Source: Orientallactaga sibirica | Taxonomy: Eukaryota; Chordata; Mammalia; Rodentia; Dipodidae | Direction: 5' to 3' | NCBI GenBank assembly: GCA_036365145.1 | Contig: JAEOAD010001942.1 | Location: 1,116,001 to 1,180,000 of the forward strand | Length of the DNA: 64,000 nucleotides | Shown here: in pieces, positions 1 to 12,648 of the stretch | How the letters are laid out: each line of letters starts with the position of its first letter | Position numbering within the stretch: position 1 is the stretch's first letter | Translations under genes and position numbers: made by a program | The notes under the pieces: model-generated | What the model was told of the DNA's origin: nothing | The model's input: the letters and a program-made list of their open reading frames with translations, nothing else | Database searches by the model: none

Positions 1-612
1 AGCAGAGGTGGGGGATTGCCGTGAGTTCAAGGCCACCCTGAGACTACATGGTTAATTCCATTTCAGCCTGGGCCAGAGTGAGACCCTACCTCGAAAAAAA
101 AAAAAAAAAAGGAGGAGGAGGAGGAGGAGGAGGGATGGAGGGATGGCTTAGCAGTTAAGGTGTTTGCCTGCAAAGCTAAAGGACCCAGGTTTGATTCCCC
201 AGGACCCACATTAGCCAGATGCACAAGGGGGCAAATGCATCTGGAGTTCGTTTGCAGTGGCTGGAGGCCCTGGCATGACCATTCTCTCTCTCTCCCTCCC
301 TCTTTTTCTGTCAAATAAGTAAATAAATAAAAATAAAATAATTAAAAGAAGAAGAAGAAAAAGAAGGAGATGGAAAAGGAAGAAGAAATGGAAAACACAG
401 ACATGGAGCACAATTCATGAAGACAATACTTTTCAGGAAGATCAGAAAAAGACTATGAAGCCGGGCATGGTGGTGCATGACTTCAATCCCAGCACTTGGG
501 AGGCAGAGGTAGGAGGATCGCCATAAGTTCTAGGCCACCCTAAGAATACAGAGTGAATTCCAGGTCAGCCTGGGCTAGAATGAGACCCTACTTTGAAAAA
601 CCAAAAATAAAA

Positions 613-680
<68 letters not shown>

Positions 681-1248
681 GAAAGGAGAGAGAGAGAAAG
701 AAAAAAGGAAGGAAGGAAGGAAGGAAGGAAGGAAGGAAGGAAGGAAGGAAGGAAGGAAGGAAGGAAAAGGAGAGGAGAGGAGAAGAAAGGAAAGGAAAGG
801 AAAGGAAAGGAAAGGAAAGGAAAGGAAAGGAAAGGAGGAAAGGAAGGAAAAAAACTATGAACACATGAGGAAAAACCAGTGGATGGATAGTTGATCAAGA
901 CAAAGAAGGGAAGAGGGTTTGGGGGTAGGATTTATATTGAAGAAAAGTGATGGTTTGAATGTGCTAGTTTCCTGAGGAAAGTGCCAATGCTGTCTGTAAA
1001 CTTGTGGAATGGGAGCTTGAAAGAAATGTTAGTTTTTCACAAGTATGTCCTCAAAAAGAGCTGATATCAGGAATAAATATTCTACAAAGGAGCTGGGCGT
1101 GGTGGCGCATGCCTTTAATCCCAGCACTTGGGAGGCTGAGGTAGGAGGATCGCCTTGAGTTCCAGGCCACCCTGAGACTACATAGTTAATTCCAGGTCAG
1201 CCTGGGCCAGAGTGAGACCCTACTTCGAAAACCCAAAAAAAAAAAAAA

Positions 1249-1250
<2 letters not shown>
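1..1250 (+). repeat. SINE and purine-repeat block at the left edge
   Basis: Elements in order: 3' part of a B1 (about 1-110, cut by the window edge), GGA run, B2-type SINE (127-345), GAA-rich tail, B1 (461-612), a long (AAAG)/(AAGG)/(GGAAA) tract (612-853), repeat-poor sequence (855-1085), and a full B1 (1088-1250). B1s are recognised by the GGGCGTGGTGGCGCA head, the AATCCCAGCACTTGGGAGG box and the GTGAGACCCTACCTC end. Confidence 0.85.
612..853 (+). repeat. Polypurine microsatellite cluster (AAAG, AAGG, GGAAA)
   Basis: About 240 bases of uninterrupted purines: (AAAG)n at 612-680, (AAGG)n at about 706-765, then (GGAAA)n to about 850. It grew from the A-rich tail of the B1 just upstream. The long low-complexity open frames across it on both strands are artefacts. 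Confidence 0.9.

Positions 1251-1325
<75 letters not shown>
1251..1325 (+). repeat. (TA)n microsatellite
   Basis: A TA dinucleotide run with one TAAA break near its start, attached to the tail of the preceding B1. Confidence 0.9.
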
Positions 1326-1327
<2 letters not shown>

Positions 1328-1345
1328 TACAAAGAAGTGAATTGA

Positions 1346-1706
1346 GGGCTGGAGAGATGGCTTAGTGATTAAGGCACTTGCCTGCAAAGCCAAAGGACAC
1401 AGGTTTAATTCCCCAGGACCCATGTAAGCCAGATGCACGAGGTGGCACATACATCTGTAGTTCATTTGAAGTAGCTGGAGGCCCTTGCACACCCATTCTT
1501 TTTTTTGTTTTGTTTTGTTTTGTTTTGTTTTGTTTTGTTTTGTTTTGTTTTGTTTTGAGGTAGGGTCTCACTGTAGCTCAGGCTGACCTGGAACTCACTA
1601 TATAGTCTCAGGGTGGCCTCCAACTCACAGCGATCCTCCTACCTCTGCCTCCCAAGTGCTGGAATTAAAGGCGTGTACCACCACGCCCGGCCACACCCAT
1701 TCTTTT
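1346..1706. repeat. B2-type SINE interrupted by a B1 with target-site duplication
   Basis: A plus-strand B2-type SINE (1346-1500) is broken near its 3' end by a minus-strand B1 (about 1503-1692) with a (TTTTG)n tail. The 14-base direct repeat acacccattctttt flanks the B1 at 1489-1502 and 1693-1706, the signature of L1-mediated insertion. Confidence 0.85.
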
Positions 1707-2440
1707 AAAAAAGAAAAGCAAAGATAAAATGAAATAAAAGAATGGAGCCTCTCTGAGGTCCGTGATAAAGTCCAAGCTGACAGAAACTACCCAGACCCAC
1801 AGGCACACCAGTTCCCCTGGGCCCACAATCATTAAGCAGGTTGTCTTCATTGACCTCTCAGCTCTACCCTGAAAAGATTCCTTTAGTCCTACGAAGCCAG
1901 TGGCCAAATATAAAATTTTTAAATCTGATATTGCTCAAGAAGCCATCACATCTCAAACACGGCAGTGAAGGTGGGGGGCAGGGGAAGTATTCTTTTCTAT
2001 GTGTTCTGGAATTATTTCTAAAATTATACTTGGAACCCGGAATTGACACCTCAGGTGTTTGGGACAAGGCCACTGCATCTTTCTTGGCACCATCCTGAAG
2101 GCATGTCAGGTCTCTGAGTAGATTCTAAACACAGCAAGCTCTTTTGTTTATAATTCCACATGAGCCTGAGGAAACAGGATGTCACACATCCCAGTCCGCC
2201 AAATCCTGAAGATGTCTGATCATGGGTGAGACGGGTCACCCTAGAGATACCCGAGCAGCCATCTGAGACTCCAGGCATCCATCATTCTGGGCTCAGGTGT
2301 CATCCTCCCCATCGTGCACACTCACATGCACACACACACGTGCACACACACTTCCCTCTGGGCTCCTTTCTATGCAGTTCACCGTTGCAGTAACTCTTTC
2401 ATTGTGCCTCGTTGGTTTACATTTTTCCTCCATACCCAAC
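1707..2440. other. Repeat-poor sequence downstream of SMYD1
   Basis: No SINE or L1 is recognised here apart from a short CA-rich patch near 2320-2352. It may include distal SMYD1 3'UTR or intergenic sequence. No coding exon was recognised. Confidence 0.4.
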
Positions 2441-2660
2441 TATATTTGGATCTCCTTTATTAGATAATAGACTCGAGCACCCAATAAATATCTTTATAGG
2501 AAGAGTTAGGCTGGGATAACATAGAACCAAATTGAGTTGAACTGGAGCAAAATGACAGTGGGGAGCACAAGGCAGCACCTTTCCACGGGTTTCTGCAGAG
2601 ACCCACCACCTCCAGAATTTCTCCACATTGACACCCCCATCCTAGTTGAGCAACAAATCT
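2440..2660 (-). other. SMYD1: SMYD1 3'UTR, proximal part (end inferred)
   Basis: The sequence after the TGA is repeat-free. A canonical AATAAA lies about 200 bases downstream on the transcribed strand, so a short 3'UTR ending near 2430-2445 is plausible. The true end could be further downstream, because repeat-poor sequence continues to about 1710. Only the stop codon and hexamer are seen; the end point is inferred. Confidence 0.45.
2456..2461 (-). promoter_or_regulatory. Candidate polyadenylation signal AATAAA
   Basis: AATAAA on the minus strand, about 200 bases after the SMYD1 stop codon and in non-repeat sequence. It is the first canonical hexamer downstream of the stop. Usage is not shown by the sequence. 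Confidence 0.4.
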
Positions 2661-2819
2661 TCATTGCTTCTTATGGAACAGAGCTGGGGCTGGCTCACTG
2701 CTGGGCTCAGCCATGACCTGCATGGGCTGGTTGTTGAGGGCAGCCTCGCGCATCTTGTGGTACATGAATTCATTCTGGCGGAACATGCGCAGCTCCATCT
2801 CTGTCTGCACCCGCATGGC
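2661..2819 (-). CDS. SMYD1: SMYD1 exon 10, C-terminus and stop codon
   Basis: The coding part of the last exon is 159 bases: residues 439-490 followed by TGA at 2661-2663. It runs from [18 protein letters not shown] to ALFHKKQ and matches the end of the human protein at the same length. Small differences are His for Tyr in FMYHKMRE and PSSEPAPAL near the tail. The acceptor is gtcccag. The exon continues into the 3'UTR towards lower coordinates. Confidence 0.97.
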   Translation of the reverse strand, partial: AMRVQTEMELRMFRQNEFMYHKMREAALNNQPMQVMAEPSSEPAPALFHKKQ

Positions 2820-4377
2820 CTGGGACACAGAGACACCATAAAGAGTGATGACAAGCTTCGGGACATGATCCTGACCTACCTTGGCTTACATGACTCTCAT
2901 TCAGTAAGATTCAACTCTGGGCCTTCAGAGCACATGTGTGTACAAACACACACACACACACACCATTGTGGTCTAATGTCTTGGGTGTGGGAAGAAAGAA
3001 AGGAAGGAAGGAGGGAGGGAGGGAGGGAGGAGAGAGGGAGGGAAGGAGGGAGGGAAGGGGCAGATACATCTACACATGAGGTTGCACTAATCCTAAGTAG
3101 ATTCGTCCTACAGTACATGCTATGACATCAATATCTGTGTGCTGTCTCTGGGCCATCCCATCTGAAGACAGCCCTGTCACTCTCAAGCAAAGCAGCCCTG
3201 CCAAGTACAAGGAACCTGAAGCTGTTAAGATCACGTGCTGGCCCAGCGCTGCTGTCACTCACTGAACCTCGCCACCTCCCTATCTCCTACCCCGCCGAGG
3301 ACACTGAGACCCACCCACTCAAGATTCCACAGATCCTAAGGACAGAGAGCTCGACAAGCTGGGGGCCTGAGTCTACAGCCTGTGATTCCCAAACTCCACT
3401 CTCTGTGGAATACTGTCTACGAGCAAAGGCTGTGCATGCCCATGTCACACACACACATGTTTACACACACAGACCCACACCACTGTGTAGGCTTTTTCAG
3501 GTCAGGCTTGGGGCATCATGGTATAACACTCAGGGTCCAAGTCTTGGCCTGGCCATCAACTCCTTTAGATAACTCCAGACAGAATACTCCCCTTTGGGGG
3601 GGCCTCAGTTTCCTCATATGTTAACAAGGGGATGGGTTAAAGTATTCAAAGTCTCTTCGGGTCTAGCTGGAAGTCCATGGACATCCCTAAAGCAAAGTGT
3701 GGCCAAACTAGGATCCTCAGCCTCAGAGAGCTCAGGCAAGAAGGTGGTCACCCAGCCCCAGGATACTACTCACCTCTAAGTCCTTGGTGATAGGGTGGGA
3801 GGGTCCATGTGTCACCAGGAGAATGGCATAGGCTTTGCAGATCATCCCATGTCCCACCTCAATGTTACCAGCATGCCAATTGGTCAGTCCTGCCCGCATC
3901 ACGGCCATGCCCAGTTGGGCATTGTTGTGGTGGTAGAGCTTCCTACAAGGGCACAGAACATAATCATGACACGTCATGCTACCATCCTTACATCTGCACA
4001 GCATGCAACAGCTTCTAGAATTGATCAAGTCCATCTGCCCCTCCCGAGTGCTGTGAGGTATAGCGGTCTGCATGGGGGTACTGAGGAGCAGAGAGCTGAC
4101 AAGAGCTCTCTATATACAGTGAGTCTATGAGAGCTGAGATTCAGACCTGGACCACCAAGCCACAATTGCACTCTGGATTTGAGTACAGGAAGCTGGGTGT
4201 TTTGTGGAACACCCCAGTTCTCCTGGAAAAGTGAAAGGAAGTTCAAGGGAAGAAACTAACTTCAATGTCCTTCCAACAACAGCACTGCATTGCATTTCTT
4301 TTGGCAGGGCACCCTCTTAGCACACTAAACAGCTTGTCTGCATTTAAAAAAAAAATTATTTATTTTATTTATTTATT

Positions 4378-4420
<43 letters not shown>

Positions 4421-7400
4421 TTTGCAAGCAGAAAGAGAGAGAGAATGGACGCACCAGGGCCAGGGCCTGAAGCCATTGCAAACAAAGTTGATGCATGTGC
4501 CACTCTGTACATCTGGCTTTACGTGGGTACTGGGGAATGGAACCCAGGTCATTAGGTTTTGTAGATAAGCATTAAGCTCTGGGCCATCTCTCTAGCCCTG
4601 TATTTTTTTTTTTTTTTTGAAGAAGTAACATCCTCCAAAGAATGAGCCTTCTTATCCAACTTAGTCATCTGACTAGAAATACAAATTCATGCTAATGTGG
4701 ACATAGAAGGCAAAAGAAGATATTGATGGAGGGAACATGAAGTAGTGACATGTAACAATTTATAAGCAAGAATAACTGATCTCTCAGGCCCTCTCTCTCT
4801 CTTTCTCTCTTTATCTCTATCTCGGGGGGGGGGGGGTTGTCCCTGTCTCTTTCCCTTTCTTTCTCAGGGTTGTTTGTGTTGGTTACTAGAGAGGAAAAGT
4901 CAACTTTCCAAACCCTTAAAGTCAAGCTGTATTTAACCCCAAGAAAATCAAAAGCAGAAGATGCCACTCAGGTCGTAAATGAGGATGTCAGAAAGCTAGG
5001 AGAGGACAAACAGGCTCCATCTGAAGTGCCGGCTCTGACTGGTTGTGAATGCTGGCTCACCAGAGCACCATGCTCAAAGGCTCGTTGGTGCGGAGAGCCA
5101 TGACCAAGGCCCATGCCCCACGTCTGCTGTGGCTGCAGGGGGAGCGGCAGCAATGTGGATGCTCTCTCTTTGCTGACCCCAGAACAGGAGACCCGGCACC
5201 ATCACCTACATGTAACCGTCCACCATCCTCCTGGCATAGTGTGAGGCCTCAGCAAAGGCCTGCAGGTAGGAGAGGACCTCCGACACGATGCTCAGCAGCC
5301 GCAGCATGTACAGGTTGGTGTCGGCAAACACCGCCTCCTGCTTCTCCAGACACTCCCGGCACAGCTTCACAACCTGCAGGGGACACGGACCCTGTCCATC
5401 ACCCCTGAACCATTTATTTATTTATTTATGAGAGAGACAGAGAGAAAATGAGTGCACCAGGGCCTCCAGCCACTGCAAACGAACTCCAGATGTATGAACC
5501 CCCTTGTGCATCTGGCTTACGTGGGTCCTGGCGAGTAGAACCTGGGTCCTTTGGCTTTGTAGGCAAACGCCTTAACCACTGAGCCATCTTCTCCAGCCCA
5601 ACACTTGCTCTTTAAAAATTGGGGAAATTGAGGCAGGCGTGGTGGCGCACGCCTTTAATCCCAGCACTCGGGAGGCAGAGGTAGAAGGATCGCCGAGAGT
5701 TGGAGGCCACCCTGAGACTACATAGTTACTTCCAGGTCAGTCTGGACCAGAGTGAGACCCTACCTTGCAAAACCAAAAAGAAAAAAAAATGGGGGAAATT
5801 GGGTTGGAGAGATGGCTTAGCAGTTAAGGCATTTGCCTGCAAAGCCAAAGGACCCACTCCCCAGGACCCACATAAGCCAGATGCACAAGGAGACGCATGT
5901 ATCTGGAGTTCGTTTATAGTGGCTGGAGGCCCTGGAGCATCCATTCTCTCTCTTTCTCTCTCTCAAATAAATAAATAAATGGACTGGAGAGATGGCTTAG
6001 CAGTTAAGGCATTTGCCTACAAAGCCAAAGGATCCCAGTTCAATTCTCCAGGACCCACATAAGCCAGGTGCACAAGGGGGGCGCATGCATCTGGAGTTTG
6101 TTTGCAGTGGCTAGAGGCCCTGGCGTACCCATTCTCTCTCCCGATCTCTCTCTCTCTCTCATAAATGAATAAATAAAATATATTATATATACATACATAT
6201 ATCTATATAAAAGATTGGGGAAATTTCTAACAGAGGTGAGAAAATGAGGTTTGTGATTTGAATGGCAAGGGTGCTAGTTGGCTAAGATGGAGGGGTGGGG
6301 AAAGGTAACACGGGATGGACATACAGATGATTTGGCAGAGCAGGGAGTTTTCCAAGTCAGTAGGTAGCAGAGCTTTGGAAAGTATGTGTATATACATGTG
6401 TATATATCCACACATTTGCATATATATGCAAGGATACACAAAATGCAAAAATACTACTATGGTTTGGATAAGTGTCCCCCCAATGGCCTACGTGTTAAAG
6501 GCTTGATCGTCCACCTGTGGTGCTATTCTATTTGGAGGTGTAAGAGGAGAGAATCCAGGGAGTGAGAACCATGGAGCCCCATTGTTTAGCCGAGCCCCTA
6601 ATGTCTGCCCTTGACATAGATTCTCCATAATATGCAATAACACTATGACTTTCTCCCCACCTGACAGAAATCTGGAGTCCAGAGAAATATCTCGCATTGG
6701 TCACCCCTGTAAGGGCTCATACATATGCAATGAATGAATTAGTAAAGGAAGAAGAGCAAGAAAAGGGAAAATTAAACAGACATGAAATGAAATTACCACT
6801 CATGTTGCATGTCCCTGTGGCTTTTATATTTGGCTACACACTAGCTGCATAATGAGATTTTAAAAAACACTGATTCATGGTTCCTGGGATCTGTTGCAGA
6901 ATGGCTGGATCTCACCTCAGGGGGTGAGACACAAGACTCAGTTTCCAACAAGCTGCCCAGGTTAATTCAAGTCAAACTCTCAGGCATGGTAGTATATGCC
7001 TGTCGCCTACATTCTCAGGAAGAAGAGGCAGGGGGATAGAGAATTCAAGACAAAACCTGGGTTACATAGTGACACCAGTCTCCCACAAGAAGAACAGCTT
7101 CTCTGCAGACTAGTGTGAGCAGTGGCCTCAGTTTAGGCTGCATAGTAACATCATGTAGACGCTTTAAATACCTTGACATCTGGGTTCCACTCCCAGAGAT
7201 TCTGATGAAATTGTCCCAGGTGGAAGCAGGGAGCATGAGGTGTTTATCGAAGTGGTTACCATGAAAAGCCACATGAAGTTAGGCATGGTGGCACATGCCT
7301 TTAATCACAGCACTTGAGAGGCAGAGGTAGGAGGATCGCCGTGAGTTCAAGGCCATCCTGACACTACATAGTGAACTTCCAGGTCAGCCTGGGCTAGGGT

Positions 7401-9299
7401 GAAACCCTACCTCGAAAAACAGAAACAAAAATGAAAAAGCCCTAGTGGCTTTGAGGCTTGAGAGTCGAAGCTGACACCCAGTGGGTAGAGACAGGCTACA
7501 GCAGAGCATGCGTTCAGTGGTGGGAAAGTGAGCAACTCACTCCCAGAATAGCCTCACAGGGATGCCATTCACCACCCCTCCATTTCTGATGGGGGCACAG
7601 ATTCCCCTGGGCACATGGGTCCAGCTGCCCTTGCTCTCCTCAGACTTGATTCACTGGGTTGAAGAGTCATTGAGAACAAGCTCCTAATGGGCACTAAAGG
7701 GTTAAGGGCATGAAGAGCTTTAGTCTCTAAGGCACATCTTCCACAAAATCAACCTGCTCAGTAGCGTCCCCATCCGCGCTCCACATTCCCTCCCTTACTA
7801 AAGAACCTTTCCAGCCTCTTCCCTATTTCCACCCCTACAGAAAATGCTCTCACCTCGTGATACAGACCCTCAGAACGAGCCTTGTCGATTTTTTCCAGCG
7901 TATCCTTGGAGAATTGTATCATCTCCTTCACCACGTCCTGAGAGGGCTGGGAAAGAGAGGCAAATTCAGCTTGAGACCCTCCCGTATGGATAGCCCATTG
8001 TGTCCTAGAGTATCTGCCCTCTTTGACCTTTAGCATAAGACAACATCAGTGCCTTCCTCTTTCCAAGGGATTCATTTCTGCAGGTGTGCTAAAAACCACT
8101 GTGGCTTCCAGCTACCTCTTCATACTTCTGACATGGGTTTTATTTTCTTTTTTAAACATGTTTATTTATTTATTTATGAGATATATAGAGAGGGAGAGAG
8201 GCAGGTAGAGAGAAAGAATGGAGCCGGGTGTGGTGGTGCATGCCTTTAATCCCAGCATTTGGGAGGCAGAGGTAGGAGGATTGCCATGAGTTCAAGGCCA
8301 CCCTGAGACTACATAGTGAATTCCAGGTGTGCCTGAGCTACCTTGAAAAAAAAGAGAGAGAGAGAATGGATGCACCAGGACCTCCAGCCATTGCAAATGA
8401 ACTCCAGATGCATGCACCACCCTGTGCATCTGGCTTATGTAGGTCCTGGGAATTGAACCTGGGTCCTTTGGCTTTGCAGGCAAATGCCTTAACTGCTAAG
8501 CCATCTCTCCAGCCCTGGGTTATATTTTCTAGTGACCAATCACCAACCATCTGAACTCACTGCTGAACTTTCAGATCCAAGAGCAGAAGCTGACATTAAT
8601 CCCTCCTGCGTTTTCTCTGCTGTTCCATATTCTGATCCTGTCTCCCAAAATACACGCTGTTCTTCCTCTTTGCCTCAGGTAAACCACATAGTCTACAGAT
8701 ACACCTGTGTATTTTGTTTTCCTCCAAGTGACTGATTTAAGTACCAACTGGAAGCCAGGTGTGGAGGCGCAAACCTGTAATCACAGCCCTTGGGAGGTAG
8801 AGGCAGGAAGAGGAGTTAAAGGCCTGGCCTTTAACTGACCCTGTCTCAATAAACAAATAAAATAAAACTATGGATGTTGGAGGAGCCAGAGGAAGCAGGG
8901 CCAGAGAAGAAGGGAAGGAGCCAAGAGAGAAAGGGAGAAGTGCTGGGAGGAACCAGGGGAAGAAGGGGATAGAAGGGAGGGATGTTCATCCCCAACCTTG
9001 GAAAATTGGCCCACTTCTAATTGTGATAAATGTGCCTGAAAACTGGACAGAAAAAGAAAATCCTTATCAGGCTGAACAAAAAGGGTCCAAAGGCCCAATT
9101 GAGGGATATGTCATATATTTTTTAGGTTCTCATTTAAAAATTATTTGGGGGCTGGGAACATAGATCAGCAGCTTAAAAAAAAAAAATGCTTGCCTGAAAA
9201 GCCAACGAGCCCAGGTTCAATTCCCCAGTACCCATGTAAAGCCAAATGCACAAGGTGGTACATGTGTCTGGAATTTGTTTTCACTGACAAGAAACCTTG

Positions 9300-9335
<36 letters not shown>

Positions 9336-12300
9336 CTCAAGTAAATAAATAAAACTATCTTTTAAAATATTTGGTTTGCTAAAAGGGAAACTAGCTCTCT
9401 CCTAGTCCTCATATTGCTGGAAAGCCCTACGGGAGCCACTGAAGGACAACAGTCACCAACAGCATGAATAAGCAGGGGACCCTGCAGACAACCAAATCAA
9501 CCAGTCAGACAAGCAGTACACACTTGTGCAATAGTGGCACACTACCTCTGTGGGTAACCAACTGTTCTCTGGTTGGACATAAGGCTCGTTCAGTGGGAGA
9601 GAACTTGTATCTGGTACTGGAAACCAAGTCAGAATCCTATGGTCAGGAAACTCACCGACTTCACAGAGAAGCCCCACTGCTTTCTGGAGCACACCAAAAA
9701 GTCTCTCTAATAACTTTGCAAATCCCCTCTAACCCAAGCTGTTCTCTCTCTTTTAAAAAAAAAAAAAATTATTTTTATTTGACAGAGAGAGGAAGAGAAA
9801 AAGAGGCAGAGAGATAGAACTCTAAATACATGTGCCACCTTATGCATCTGGATTATGTGGGTCCTGGGGAATTGAACCCGGGTCCTTTGACTTTGTTGGC
9901 AAGCACCTTAACCACTAAGCCACCTCTCCGGCCCAATAAATAAAAATATTTTTTAAAAAATCAGGGGGCCAGAGAGGTGGCTTAGTGGTTCAGGCACTTC
10001 CCTGCAGAGCCTAAGGTTCCAGGTTAGACTCTCCAGAACCCACATAAGCCAGACACACAAGGTGACGCATATGCACAAGATGGTACATATGTCTGGAGTT
10101 TGATTGCAGTGGCTAGTGGCTCTGGTGTGCCAACTCTCTCTCTCTCATAAAATAAATAAAATAAAAATAAATTTAAAAATAAATTATTTATTTATTTATT
10201 TGCAAGCAGAGAGACAAAGAGAAAGAGAGAAGGAATAGTCATACCAGGACCTCTTGCCACTGCAAATGAACTCCAGGTGCTTGTGCCCACCTTGTGCATC
10301 TGGCTTTACGTGGGTACTGGAAATCAAGCCCAGGCCATTAGGCTTTGCAACCAAGCACCTTTAACCATTGAGCCATCTCTCTCTCCAACCTCTCTATATT
10401 TTTGGGAGGGAGGAGAGAAAATGGGCACACCAGCGCGGCCTCTCAGTGGCTGTGAACAAATTCCAGACGCGTGCGCCCCCTTGTGGACAAGTGCGGCATT
10501 GTGCCCTTGCATCACTACACCTGGCTAAATTTGGGACCTAAAGAATCAAACAGGCATTCTTAGGCTTCGCAGGCAGGCGCCTTAACCACTAAGCCATCTT
10601 TCCAGCCCCATCTTTTTTTTTTTTTTTTTTGAGACAGGGTCTCACTGAACCTAGAACTCAATGATTCAGCCAATTTATGCAGCCAGCAAATCCTAGGAAC
10701 CCTCCTGTCTCCACCTCTCAGTGCTGGGATTATAGCCCTGCCCCATCACCCCTGGCTTTTTATATGGGTGCTGGAGTGCAAACTCAGATCCTCATGCTTG
10801 CACAGCCAGCACCTGACCCACTGAATATCTCCCCATCTCCTACCTGAACCTTTTGATGGGGCGCTCCAAACAGTGAGACGCCTCAGCCCCCTCACTTCTG
10901 TGCTGGTCCATGGAAGGAGATGAATGAACAGGAATTGGCACCTTCTCTGGTTTATGCTTCTTATACTATTATTATATAAGTAACTAAAGACTTGACTGTC
11001 ATCTTCATAACATTATATTTGATTATTTATTTGAGAGAGAGAAAGGGGTAGGTAGAAAGAGATAGAATGGGTGCACCAGAGCCTCCAGCCTCTGCAAACA
11101 AATACCAGATGCATAAGCATCTTGTGCATCTGGCTTACATGAGTACTGGGGAATCAAACCTTGGTCCTTAGGCTTTGCAGGCAAGTGCCTTAACCATTAA
11201 GCCATCTCTCCATCCCTTGGCTCTTTTTATTTTATTTTATTTTTGAGGTAGGATCTCACTCTAGCCCAAGCTGACCTGGAATTCACTATGTAGACTCAGG
11301 GTGGCCTCCAACTCACAGCGATCCTCCTTTCTCTGCCTTCCAAGTGCTGGGATTAAAGGTGTGCACCACCATGCCCAGCTGGCTCTCAGTTTTGACATAT
11401 GGCTTTAACTGGCTGCTCTGTCACCTGGCAGGCCATCTCTCTCTCCTAGCTCAGCTGAGATCCCGGCATCCCTACCCGAGTCTGCCCCATGTCCATACTG
11501 CCAACATCCATGGAGCTAGGAAAACCAGATATCAAATCTCTTTACCCATTGAACTGTGATATCCGAAATTCTCCACACCCCTTGCCTGTCCAGGAGAAAT
11601 AAAGGGCAGAACAAAAGCAGCTGAGTGCCCACGTGACTGCCCCCTCCCCTTACACTCATCATCTTGTTGACTCCTCACAGTAAACAGATAGTGAGGACAC
11701 CGAAGACTGACATCCTCAGACCTTCTCCAAACACCAGACAAGAGCTGGTAAGGATGGACACCTGCTGGGACCTACCTGCCCTGCTCTGTGCACCCTTCCT
11801 ATGCCACCCCCTAAAGGGTGTGAAATCCCCCGCGCCCATCTCCTGGGAAGCCGCGCACAGGGCCCAGCAGCAGGGCCGTGAGTAGCTACCTTGGGGTCCT
11901 CTTTCACCCCCAGGAAGAGGTCATCCTTGAGCCCTTTCTGGCAGTGCTCACACGTGCAGTCAAAGTAATACTGCTTCTTCAGCTGCTTCCTGCGCTCCTC
12001 ACTGACGTTCAGGAAGTCGATGTAGGACACCGTCAGCTCCTCTCCTTCTGAGATCTTGCCCAGGGCCCGGAGCTCAATTCTAGAGCAGGGTGGAAAGGAA
12101 GGAAAGACTGAGTGGACCCCAGACCAGCTAGCATGGGACTCGTGCTCTTCGAGGCTCTTCCAGGAGCTGAACCTCAAAGACAGCATCTTCCACTAGCGTA
12201 TCTCTCACAAAACTCCCATCGTCTCCAGAGAGAGAAAATGTGCCTAAGGCAAGTTATCTGGAAAAGTCTACCAAACTCATTAGAGCAGGTAAATCTGCTC

Positions 12301-12605
12301 CATTCAATTCATTGTTTTGAAATCGAATCCCCATATGGGACAGGCAGTCACAGCTTCTATACCTGCAGTTACCCATAACACTTTGCTACTGGTTATCTGT
12401 AATAAAGAAAGGAGGAGGGGGCTGGAGAGATGGCTTAGTAGTTAAGACACCTTCCTGCCAAGCCTAAGAACCCAGGTTGGATCTCCAGGTCCCACATTTA
12501 GCCAGACACAAAGTGACTCAAGGACGCAATGCCACACTTGCCCACAAAGGGGTGCACTCATCTGGAGTTGGTTCACAGTGGCTGAGAGGCTGCTGTCTCT
12601 CTCTG

Positions 12606-12648
<43 letters not shown>

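Noticed and set aside
134..200. tRNA gene-like A and B boxes at this and many other SINE heads
   Set aside because: They belong to tRNA-derived B2 and ID SINEs; the sequence continues into the SINE body and no cloverleaf with a proper 3' end is present.
553..898. Long open frames on both strands
   Set aside because: They are translations of the AAAG/AAGG/GGAAA purine tract (K/E/R/G on one strand, F/L/S/P on the other), with no real protein character.
1..2440. FABP1, the usual neighbour downstream of SMYD1
   Set aside because: No FABP1 exon is recognisable to the left of the SMYD1 stop; it probably lies outside the window.
3795..4130. Plus-strand frames over 3.8-4.1 kb
   Set aside because: They are antisense shadows of SMYD1 exon 9.
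11716..12186. 156-codon minus-strand frame read as one protein
   Set aside because: Only the middle part (11890-12079) is SMYD1 exon 6; both ends run past perfect splice sites into introns.
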